A stretch of 64,000 nucleotides of DNA, from the NCBI GenBank assembly GCA_900544555.1, contig UQWD01000010.1, positions 10,661 to 74,660 on the forward strand, written 5' to 3'. The notes under the pieces were generated by a model. The model did no database searches and was not told the DNA's origin. It was given only the letters and a program-made list of their open reading frames with translations. Numbering within the stretch: position 1 is the stretch's first letter; each line of letters begins with the position of its first letter. This document shows positions 28,711-36,339 of the stretch, one piece after another. Source of the stretch: an uncultured Eubacteriales bacterium. Lineage in GTDB: Bacteria; Bacillota; Clostridia; Christensenellales; CAG-138. Made by a program: the position numbers and the translations under genes.

Positions 28711-29426
28711 CGCTGCTCTCATGCCGGGGCGTAACGCTCGCATATGACGCGCGCGTAGCGGTGGACCGGGTGAGTTTCACGGTTGAGGAAGGGGATTATA
28801 TCTTAGTTGCTGGAGAAAACGGCTCTGGGAAAAGCACGCTCATAAAAGGCATATTGGGGCTGCTTCCCCTAAAAGCCGGCGAAATCCGGTTCGAGGGCGT
28901 AAAACGCAATGACATAGGGTATTTGCCCCAGCAGACGCGCGTTCAGCGCGACTTCCCCGCTTCGGTCTGGGAGGTCGTACTCTCAGGCTGCATGAACAGC
29001 GCCGGCATGCGCCCGTTTTTCAGCAAAGAGGATAAAGCGCGCGCCAAATCGGTCATGCAACGGCTAAAGATCTGGGATATGCGCGCGCTCTCCTATCGCA
29101 GCCTCTCGGGCGGCCAGCAGCAGAGGGCGCTGCTGGCCCGCGCGCTTTTAGCGACCGGGCGATTGTTACTTTTGGATGAGCCTGTTACCGGGTTGGATCC
29201 GATAGCGTCCCATGAGATGTATTCATCCATAAAGCGGCTGAACAGGGAAAACGGCATAGCGGTTATTATGGTGTCCCATGATATCGGCTGCGCGATACAG
29301 GATGCGAAACACGTGCTTCACCTTGGAACAGGGCGGATGTTTTTCGGCACCGCACGGGAGTACCGTGATAGCGATATCGGAGGGCGGTTTATAGGCTGCG
29401 CTTATATGAAAGCGCCGGAGGTATAG
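28707..29426 (+). CDS. znuC: Zinc ABC transporter ATP-binding protein
   Basis: A 239-residue ATPase with Walker A GENGSGKSTL (about residues 34-43), Q-loop GYLPQQT, signature LSGGQQQRALLARA, Walker B LLLLDEPVTGLDP and switch histidine MVSHDIG. It powers zinc uptake with the permease encoded one base downstream. Its start overlaps znuA by four bases. Confidence 0.9.
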   Translation: MTLLSCRGVTLAYDARVAVDRVSFTVEEGDYILVAGENGSGKSTLIKGILGLLPLKAGEIRFEGVKRNDIGYLPQQTRVQRDFPASVWEVVLSGCMNSAGMRPFFSKEDKARAKSVMQRLKIWDMRALSYRSLSGGQQQRALLARALLATGRLLLLDEPVTGLDPIASHEMYSSIKRLNRENGIAVIMVSHDIGCAIQDAKHVLHLGTGRMFFGTAREYRDSDIGGRFIGCAYMKAPEV

Positions 29427-29427
29427 T

Positions 29428-30261
29428 ATGATTGAGGCAATTCGCGAAATGTTCTCCTATGGGTTTCTCGTTAACGCTCTTATTGTCGGCAGCCTTGTGG
29501 CTTTATGCTCGGCGCTTTTAGGGGTAAGCCTGGTGTTAAAACGCTATTCCATGATAGGGGACGGCCTTTCCCATGTGGGCTTTGGCGCTATATCGATAGC
29601 GATGGCCGCGAATCTTGCGCCGCTAGCCGTTGCTATTCCCGCCGTAATCATCGCCGCGTTCGCGCTCCTTAGGCTGAGCGAGAACGGGGGCATGAGGGGC
29701 GACGCCGCTATCGGGCTTGTTGCGTCGGCGGCGCTGGCCGCGGGCGTTATCGTAACCTCGCTCAGCAGCGGCCTTAATGCGGATGTTTACAGTTATCTTT
29801 TTGGCAGCATACTGGCGATGAGCGCTGCGGACGTATACTTGTCCGGCGGCGTCGCGGCTTCAGTACTGCTGCTGTTCATCGTGTTTTACAATAAGATATT
29901 TGCCGTTACGTTTGACGAGCCGTTCGCAAGGGCAACCGGCGTGCACGCGCGTACGTACAATACCATACTCGCACTGTTAACCGCGCTGACGATTGTAGTC
30001 GGCATGCGCATGATGGGGGCCATGCTTATTTCGGGCCTTATCGTTTTCCCGGCTGTTTCCGCTATGCGCGTCTGCGGCAGCTTTCGCTCGGTTACGGCAT
30101 GCGCGGCGGCGCTTTCCGTCGTTTGCTTTGTGGCCGGTATTATCCTGTCGTACGCGTTGGGCACTCCGGCGGGCGCCAGCGTTGTGGCTGTAAATACAGT
30201 CGCTTTTGCCGCGTGTTTTATCATTGGCAAAACCGCTTCGTTCGGACGGCGCGCTTTATAA
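29428..30261 (+). CDS. znuB: Zinc ABC transporter permease
   Basis: A 277-residue membrane protein of the ABC-3 family, with about eight hydrophobic segments; MIGDGLSHVGFGAI and MMGAMLISGLIVFPA are family landmarks. It forms the channel for zinc delivered by ZnuA. Last gene of the four-gene operon; no clear terminator was found after it. Confidence 0.9.
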   Translation: MIEAIREMFSYGFLVNALIVGSLVALCSALLGVSLVLKRYSMIGDGLSHVGFGAISIAMAANLAPLAVAIPAVIIAAFALLRLSENGGMRGDAAIGLVASAALAAGVIVTSLSSGLNADVYSYLFGSILAMSAADVYLSGGVAASVLLLFIVFYNKIFAVTFDEPFARATGVHARTYNTILALLTALTIVVGMRMMGAMLISGLIVFPAVSAMRVCGSFRSVTACAAALSVVCFVAGIILSYALGTPAGASVVAVNTVAFAACFIIGKTASFGRRAL

Positions 30262-30404
30262 AGGCTTGTTTATATGCGTGCCGGGATTTTAGTACGTATG
30301 CGGCGGTTTAATCGCGCGCTACGGCCCGCGCCGATTTGTTTAAAAACAATTAAACCATCATAACAGCCCGCTATGCTATAATATAATCAAAGGTGGTGCG
30401 CATA

Positions 30405-30869
30405 TTGAGAAGAATGAAAGGGTGGAAAATAAAAACCGCGGCCGCTGAATTATTGGCCTGTTTCCTTCTCGCCGCCTGCATCGCCGGGTGCGGGGAAGCG
30501 GCCGGGAGTACGGACGCGCCGGATACATCTGGCGGGGCGTCCCCTTATGTTGAGCCCACGCCAGCCAAGCCCGGAAATTTGACCAGGGATGAGCAGACTT
30601 TTTTGGCCTTGTCCGCAAACATATGGGTGGATATTTATGATCCGGCCTACATACTTACGTTTGATCCAACCGCCTCCACTATGACGGAGCGCAACGAAGC
30701 GGCGGGAGTGCTGGACGTTTGGAACATACGTATTGAGGGTAACGAAATCGTGCTGCTTAACGATTTGGGCAAGGAAACCGGCAGGCGGCCGTTCGTCAGC
30801 GACGGATCGGCGTTGCACATTGATTTTGGCGAGATCATCGGGATTGTAACATATGAGCCGAGCAAATAA
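30405..30869 (+). CDS. Small lipoprotein of unknown function
   Basis: About 154 residues with a lipoprotein signal peptide (basic start, hydrophobic run, lipobox IAGC), a Gly/Ser/Pro-rich linker, and a C-terminal domain of roughly 90 residues. The TTG at 30405 is preferred because AAAGGTGG lies eight bases upstream; ATG at 30414 is possible. TATAATATAATC just upstream is a likely -10 region. The domain was not recognised. Confidence 0.65.
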   Translation: MRRMKGWKIKTAAAELLACFLLAACIAGCGEAAGSTDAPDTSGGASPYVEPTPAKPGNLTRDEQTFLALSANIWVDIYDPAYILTFDPTASTMTERNEAAGVLDVWNIRIEGNEIVLLNDLGKETGRRPFVSDGSALHIDFGEIIGIVTYEPSK

Positions 30870-30888
30870 TATAATAGCCGGCTTTAAC

Positions 30889-30908
30889 GCCCGTTTCTCA
30901 CGGGCTTT
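30889..30908 (+). terminator. Short hairpin after the lipoprotein gene
   Basis: GCCCGT and ACGGGC form a 6-bp stem with a 5-base loop, followed by only TTT. It lies 20 bases after the stop codon. Weak, but placed as a terminator would be. Confidence 0.35.
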
Positions 30909-31013
30909 GGCGGGAGCAACCGCTGGTTGCCGGCTTGAAAAGCAAAGTAGATAGCGCAACCGGCTCTGCCCGGGTTAAGATAGTGACAAGAACATGAAGG
31001 GAAAAAAGCGTGT

Positions 31014-31907
31014 ATGAATATTGAGATAGCGAACAGGCTTGTACGGCTGAGAAAGCAGAACGGCTTATCACAGGAGGAGCTGGCTTCCAGGCTGGGCATA
31101 AGCCGTCAGGCCGTAAGCAAGTGGGAACGCGCTGAAGCCTCGCCCGATACCGATAATTTAATTCTGCTGGCGCGTGAATACGGCGTTTCGCTTGACGAAC
31201 TGCTGCGCACGGAGGATGAGCTTGAGGAGCTAAGGGCGGCCAACCCCAATAATGCGGAAAGCCGCGCGGAGGAGACGGATAAACAAGGCGATGCGAACGC
31301 GGATTTTAAAGTATTTGTTGGAGACAACAGCATTAAAATTTCCGGGCTTACCGGCGATGAAACTCAAGAGTGCGGCGAGGACGAGGCCGCCGGCGTTCAA
31401 GAGGATGTAAAACCAAAGAAAAAAAGCTTTTATATTAATAAGAACGGAAAGGGTATTCAAATCCATATTGGGGACGAATGGGATGAGGGCGAAGGCGAAG
31501 AGGAGGCCCGCATGGGTAACGACGTGGACGATGAAAACCACGATTTTGACGACGATTTTGACGACGATGATGAATACAAGCCCTTTCTGCTGGCGTTCCC
31601 ATACCCTGTGTTCTGCGCGGTAATGTACCTGATCATGGGGTTTGTGTGGGACCTGTGGCATCCGGGATGGATTATCTTCATCACAATTCCCATCTATTAT
31701 CCGCTCGTGAACGCGATACTTGGCCGGGGTAAAAAACCGCTTTGGCGGACGTTCCCTTACCCTATATTCTGCCTTGTCTTTTTTCTCGTACTGGGCTGCG
31801 TGTGGGGATTATGGCATCCCGCCTGGATTATCTTTATGACCATCCCGATTTATTACCCAATCGTCAACGCGCTCGGCAGGAAGGGCAAGCGCCGCGAACA
31901 GCCGTAA
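31014..31907 (+). CDS. XRE-family regulator fused to a duplicated membrane module
   Basis: Residues 8-62 form a helix-turn-helix of the XRE type (LSQEELASRLGISRQAVSKWE). A long, highly acidic linker follows with a run of Asp residues (about 165-185). The end holds two copies of a module of about 45 residues (first PYPVFCAVMYLIMGFVWDLW, then PYPIFCLVFFLVLGCVWGLW), each with a WHPxWIIF-IPIYYP pattern and two hydrophobic helices. A DNA-binding head tied to a four-helix membrane anchor suggests a membrane-bound transcription factor that senses envelope state. AAGGGAAAAAAGCGTG precedes the ATG. Confidence 0.75.
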   Translation: MNIEIANRLVRLRKQNGLSQEELASRLGISRQAVSKWERAEASPDTDNLILLAREYGVSLDELLRTEDELEELRAANPNNAESRAEETDKQGDANADFKVFVGDNSIKISGLTGDETQECGEDEAAGVQEDVKPKKKSFYINKNGKGIQIHIGDEWDEGEGEEEARMGNDVDDENHDFDDDFDDDDEYKPFLLAFPYPVFCAVMYLIMGFVWDLWHPGWIIFITIPIYYPLVNAILGRGKKPLWRTFPYPIFCLVFFLVLGCVWGLWHPAWIIFMTIPIYYPIVNALGRKGKRREQP

Positions 31908-31931
31908 TAACCGTAAATGATTTTTTAAAAT

Positions 31932-31965
31932 CCGGCTTCAAAGGAAAGCGTGAAGCCGGTTTTTT
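31932..31965 (+). terminator. Rho-independent terminator after the membrane regulator
   Basis: CCGGCTTCA and TGAAGCCGG form a perfect 9-bp stem, followed by TTTTTT. It lies 25 bases after the stop codon. Confidence 0.9.
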
Positions 31966-32069
31966 ATCGACGAGACGCCGTCGCTAAAGCGAATGAAGTT
32001 GCAAAAGAGAAGGGCGGTTGCTATAATTGTAGGCGTAAAGGAATGCTATACTACTTAATAGGGGTTTTT

Positions 32070-32855
32070 ATGCGTATATTACTGACCAATGACGATGGTA
32101 TTCATGCCGAGGGTATTGACGCGCTTGTGCGTGCGCTATCAGCGGAGCATGAGCTTGTTGTGGCCGCACCCGATTCCGAGCGTAGCGGGGCGAGCCATTC
32201 TTTGACGTTTTCAACGCCCATAAGAATGAGAGAGGCGCGTAATTGGAACGATTTGCCCGACTCTGTGCGCGCGTACGCCATCAACGGCACGCCGGTGGAC
32301 TGTGTGAAGCTCGCATGCGGGAACCTCGATTTTCAGCCGGATTTGGTTTTATCCGGCATCAATATCGGCCAGAATATTGGTACGGACGTTTTTTATTCCG
32401 GCACGGTATCCGCGGCGTTTGAAGGCGCGCTGCTGGACATACCGTCGATAGCCGTCTCGATCGCCTCGTTTACGCCCAAGAATATCGGCGCCGCGGCGGA
32501 GGCCATGCGAAGAATGCTTAAATGGTGCGTGAGCGAAGTGTTTGTGATCAGCCGATTTCTCAATATCAATATGCCGGATCTTCCGCTTGAAAGCATGCGC
32601 GGCGTAAAATGGGCTCCCCTGAGCCGCCAGGAATACGATAAAACATATATTGAACGCTTGGATCCGCACGACAGGCGCTATTACTGGATACCCTCGGGCA
32701 GGGCGGAGCGTTCGGGCGCGAAGGAAGAGGATACGGACGAGCGGTGGGTGTTGGAGGGCTACATTGCCGTTACGCCGCTCAAAACCGATATTACGGATGA
32801 GGAGCGCTTGAATCAGCTACGGCAGGTGCGGATTCCGCTGGACAACGGTATGTAA
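32070..32855 (+). CDS. surE: 5'/3'-nucleotidase SurE
   Basis: Metal-dependent phosphatase that removes phosphate from nucleoside monophosphates. The 261 residues begin MRILLTNDDGIHAEG, with the paired aspartates that bind metal, and contain SGINIGQNIGTDVFYSGTVSAA, a further conserved site. The start at 32070 is chosen from the family N-terminus and the AGGGG seven bases upstream; a start at 32043 would add nine residues. Confidence 0.9.
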   Translation: MRILLTNDDGIHAEGIDALVRALSAEHELVVAAPDSERSGASHSLTFSTPIRMREARNWNDLPDSVRAYAINGTPVDCVKLACGNLDFQPDLVLSGINIGQNIGTDVFYSGTVSAAFEGALLDIPSIAVSIASFTPKNIGAAAEAMRRMLKWCVSEVFVISRFLNINMPDLPLESMRGVKWAPLSRQEYDKTYIERLDPHDRRYYWIPSGRAERSGAKEEDTDERWVLEGYIAVTPLKTDITDEERLNQLRQVRIPLDNGM

Positions 32856-33198
32856 ACGGCCTGACGTCCCTTGAACTTGACGGCCGGCGCATAACGGTTT
32901 AAGGTTTAAATCGTTGGCTGAGGGCGCAAGCTGCTGCCGGATGATTATAATATCGATTAAATGATCAGGCGGCGTTTAACATCGCGTAATAATCAGGGGG
33001 AACGGCTTGCCAAGGACGCTGATTTTATTTTTTCCGCGGGATGTTCTTCCGACAGCGGGTTCGCTCGCTTGAGCGTTTACAACGCTTATTTTTGCCGTCG
33101 GCGTAAGCGTAAGGGAGCTGCGTATAACTGTTAAACATGTTAATACGGTTTTGCGCTTCGAGCGGATTTTTAACCCAAAGATAAAACGAAGGCGCGCG
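32856..33198. other. Intergenic region without recognised feature
   Basis: About 340 bases between surE and the phosphatase gene. No hairpin with a T run and no small gene were recognised; it should hold the promoter of the six-gene run that follows. Confidence 0.35.
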
Positions 33199-33816
33199 AT
33201 GATTATGAAATTAATTCTGATACGGCACGGGCAAACGGAATGGAACGTCCAGCGGCGGGCGCAGGGCCAAACCGATATTCCAATGGATGAGAATGGACTG
33301 CGCCAGGCGAGGGCAGTCGCTCGGCGGCTGCGTACGGATAATATTGACGGCCTTTATACAAGCCCGCTGTCGCGAGCGCATGAAACGGCGGCGGAGATAG
33401 GCGCGCTTATTGGAATTGAACCCATTGTTATGCCCGAGCTCACCGAGATACAATTTGGATTATGGGAGGGGCGTACGTTCAACGAGCTAAAAGCGATTTA
33501 TCCCGCACTGTTTGAACAATGGAGCGCGGCACCATACGGCTGCAGAGCTCCGCAAGCCGAAACCCTTGAGGAGATACTTTTTAGGGTAAGGCCGGTTGTC
33601 CGCAGGATTGCCGCTTATTGCCGGAACGCCGTAATAGTAAGCCATACACTCCCCTTAAAGCTTATCATCGCGGACGCGATAGGACTCGACTTTAACCGGA
33701 TTCATCACCTGAAACTGGACAACTGCGGCTACACGCTGCTTAACATGGATAACAACGGGCAAGGGTCATTGATGGTTATGAACGATATTTCACACATGAG
33801 AGGAGCGGCCCTATGA
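33199..33816 (+). CDS. Histidine phosphatase superfamily protein (phosphoglycerate mutase-like)
   Basis: A 205-residue phosphatase with the catalytic LIRHGQTEWN motif near the start, the RRLRTDNIDGLYTSPLSRAHETA region and the second histidine in VSHTLPL. Members include broad phosphatases, CobC and GpmB; the substrate cannot be told here. The start at 33199 fits the family; AAGGCGCG precedes it. Its stop overlaps the next gene by four bases. Confidence 0.8.
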   Translation: MIMKLILIRHGQTEWNVQRRAQGQTDIPMDENGLRQARAVARRLRTDNIDGLYTSPLSRAHETAAEIGALIGIEPIVMPELTEIQFGLWEGRTFNELKAIYPALFEQWSAAPYGCRAPQAETLEEILFRVRPVVRRIAAYCRNAVIVSHTLPLKLIIADAIGLDFNRIHHLKLDNCGYTLLNMDNNGQGSLMVMNDISHMRGAAL

Positions 33817-35051
33817 TAAAAATCGCCATTATAGGCGGAGGCCCTGCGGGCATGCTGGCCGCCGCTTCGGCCGCGGACGCCGGCGCTCAAGCCGTTCTTT
33901 ATGAAAAAAATGAAAAGCTCGGCAAAAAGCTGTTCCTTACGGGAAAGGGCCGCTGCAATATCACGAACAGTGCGCGGATCGACGAGTTTTTTATGCATAT
34001 ACCCCGAAACCCCAAATTCCTTTACAGCGCCTTTAACGCATTTAACAATCAGGATATGGTGTCCCTTCTTGACGGGCTAAAGGTGCCGACGAAGGTTGAG
34101 CGCGGAGGTCGGGTTTTTCCGGCGTCGGATAAATCCAGCGATGTGCTGCGCGCCCTGTCGGAATACTGTGCGCAAAAGGGCGTTCTGATTCGATTGAGTT
34201 CGAATGTGTTGGAGATAAAGCGCGCGCATGAAGGATTTATTGTTATAACGCATCGCGGAGAGGAAAAATTCAACGCGGTGATTTTGGCTACGGGCGGCTT
34301 AAGCTATCCGCAAACGGGGTCTACCGGCGACGGCTACCGCTTCGCGAGGGGATTCGGGCATGGCATGGAAACGCCGAGGGCATCGCTTGTTCCATTGGAA
34401 ACAGAGGAAAGCTGGCCCGCCGGGCTGGCGGGTCTTTCGTTGAAAAACGTCAGGCTGACCGCTTATCAAAATAAGCGTGCGGTTTTTGACGAGGTTGGGG
34501 AAATGCTATTTACACACTTTGGCGTTTCAGGGCCGTTGGTTTTAAGCGCGAGCAGCAGGGTAGCGGATAACCCGAAGGGAGCGCTACTTAGCGTCGATAT
34601 GAAGCCGGGACTTAACGAGGAGGAGCTGGACAGGCGGATCCTTCGCGACTTTACGGCAAATACGCGTAAGCTATTAGCCAACGCGCTTTACGCACTGCTG
34701 CCGGGTAAAATGATTCCGGTAATAATCGGCCTGTCTGGGATTGATCCTAAAAAGCCGGTAGATCAGATCACAAAGGCTGAGCGGCGCGCGCTTTTATCGC
34801 TTTTAAAGGCGCTGCCCCTGACAATATCCGGCGCGCGTCCTATTGATGAAGCCGTTATAACGCGCGGCGGCGTTAATATCAGGGAGATTAACGCCTCAAC
34901 GATGGAATCCAAGCGCGTTCCTGGCCTGTATTTCGCCGGCGAGCTGCTGGATGTGGACGGATATACGGGCGGGTATAATCTTCAAATCGCGTATTCGACG
35001 GGATTTCTAGCTGGAAAATCCGCCGCTGGCGGGGAGGAGCAGGGGTTGTGA
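33813..35051 (+). CDS. HI0933/YhiN-type flavoprotein
   Basis: A 412-residue FAD-binding protein. IAIIGGGPAGMLAAASAA (about residues 4-21) is the dinucleotide-binding motif; KLGKKLFLTGKGRCNITN is the family landmark; the C-terminal FAGELLDVDGYTGGYNLQIA closes the FAD site. Function of the family is mostly unknown, with some members acting as bile-acid or other reductases. Start overlaps the phosphatase gene (ATGA), and its stop overlaps cmk (GTGA). Confidence 0.85.
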   Translation: MIKIAIIGGGPAGMLAAASAADAGAQAVLYEKNEKLGKKLFLTGKGRCNITNSARIDEFFMHIPRNPKFLYSAFNAFNNQDMVSLLDGLKVPTKVERGGRVFPASDKSSDVLRALSEYCAQKGVLIRLSSNVLEIKRAHEGFIVITHRGEEKFNAVILATGGLSYPQTGSTGDGYRFARGFGHGMETPRASLVPLETEESWPAGLAGLSLKNVRLTAYQNKRAVFDEVGEMLFTHFGVSGPLVLSASSRVADNPKGALLSVDMKPGLNEEELDRRILRDFTANTRKLLANALYALLPGKMIPVIIGLSGIDPKKPVDQITKAERRALLSLLKALPLTISGARPIDEAVITRGGVNIREINASTMESKRVPGLYFAGELLDVDGYTGGYNLQIAYSTGFLAGKSAAGGEEQGL

Positions 35052-35731
35052 ATAATATTCGCATAGCAATTGACGGCCCCGCTGGAGCGGGAAAGAGCAC
35101 CATAGCAAAAATCGTAGCCAAGGAGCTTGGCTATACCTATATCGATACGGGGGCCATGTACCGCGCGGTCGCACTTAAAGCCCTCCGTATGGGGATTTCG
35201 CCGTTTGACGACATGCGCGTCAACAACATGCTATCCCACACCAGGGTCGATGTTGTGCTTCGGGGCGGCGAGCAGGCCGTTATGCTGGACGGTGAGGACG
35301 TAACCGGGCTAATCCGCGCGGAGGAAGTCTCAAAAGGCGCATCCGACGTGGCCGTTAACCCGGCCGTGAGGCTTAAGCTGGTCGAGCTTCAACGTGAGAT
35401 GGCGTCCAAGCGGAGCGTGGTCATGGATGGGCGCGACATCGGTTCATACGTGCTGCCCGACGCTCAATACAAATTTTACATCACCGCTTCTGTAAACGAG
35501 CGCGCGCGCAGGCGCTATATTCAACTGGAACGGCAAAATATGCTTATGGGACGCACGGTGGAAAAAATCGCGGAGGAAATAAAGGCAAGGGACGCGACGG
35601 ATAAAGGTCGCGCCTTCGCGCCGTTGGTTTGCCTTGCGGAAGCTGTTTGCATTGACACAACCCAAATGTCTATAATCGAGGCGGCAAAGGCCGTGCTTGA
35701 TTATATTGTCAAGGGGGGCGAAAGCCGGTGA
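35048..35731 (+). CDS. cmk: Cytidylate kinase
   Basis: Phosphorylates CMP and dCMP for nucleotide and lipid precursors. The 227 residues contain the P-loop IDGPAGAGKSTI (about residues 8-19), YIDTGAMYRAVALKAL, and MDGRDIGSYVLPDA with the lid region ARDATDKGRAFAPL. GTG start with AGGGG upstream; overlaps the genes on both sides by four bases. The cmk-plsC-ispH-S1 order is a common Clostridia arrangement. Confidence 0.92.
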   Translation: MNNIRIAIDGPAGAGKSTIAKIVAKELGYTYIDTGAMYRAVALKALRMGISPFDDMRVNNMLSHTRVDVVLRGGEQAVMLDGEDVTGLIRAEEVSKGASDVAVNPAVRLKLVELQREMASKRSVVMDGRDIGSYVLPDAQYKFYITASVNERARRRYIQLERQNMLMGRTVEKIAEEIKARDATDKGRAFAPLVCLAEAVCIDTTQMSIIEAAKAVLDYIVKGGESR

Positions 35732-36339
35732 TTTACGTGTTCTTCAAATTTATTCTCGGGCCGCTGATTCTGCTATTTTTACGCCCTGTTGTTTATGGCC
35801 GGGAAAATCTGCGCGTGCAGGGAAAGGCCATATTCGTCAGCAACCATATTTCGATGGCGGATCCCATGCTGCTGGCGTTAATCTCACCGCGTATCATTCA
35901 TTTTATGGCTAAAAAGGAGATCTTTAAGTCAAGGCTCGGGAATCTGTTTTTTCGCGCGATGCTGGCTTTTCCCGTGAACAGGAGAAACGCGGATCTCCAG
36001 TCTTTGAGGATCGCGCTCAAGGTGCTGGATAAAGGGAAGGTGTTTGGGATATTCCCGGAAGGCAAGCGGGCTGTTACGGAGGATCTGGACGAATTTGAAA
36101 AGGGAGCGGCTTTCCTTGCGGTCCGTTCCGGCGCGCCGCTTGTTCCGATGTATATTCATCCGGGCAGCTACCGTTCGCTGCATCCCCGCGTTATCGTGGG
36201 CAGCCCCATACAGATAAATTCACTTTCGGCGGGCGCGAATAAATCCTCTTTAATCGACGTGGTCACAGACGAGATAGCGGACGCGGTAAGCGCGCTCAAA
36301 GAGGAAATGGAGATGAGCTTTGATAATACGAACCGCTGA
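35728..36339 (+). CDS. plsC: 1-acyl-sn-glycerol-3-phosphate acyltransferase
   Basis: Adds the second acyl chain in phosphatidic-acid synthesis. The 203 residues have an N-terminal hydrophobic anchor, the acyltransferase block I SNHISMADPMLLA (His and Asp of the HX4D motif), and block III FPEGKRAVTED. GTG start overlapping cmk by four bases. It overlaps the next gene by 20 bases. Confidence 0.88.
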   Translation: MIYVFFKFILGPLILLFLRPVVYGRENLRVQGKAIFVSNHISMADPMLLALISPRIIHFMAKKEIFKSRLGNLFFRAMLAFPVNRRNADLQSLRIALKVLDKGKVFGIFPEGKRAVTEDLDEFEKGAAFLAVRSGAPLVPMYIHPGSYRSLHPRVIVGSPIQINSLSAGANKSSLIDVVTDEIADAVSALKEEMEMSFDNTNR

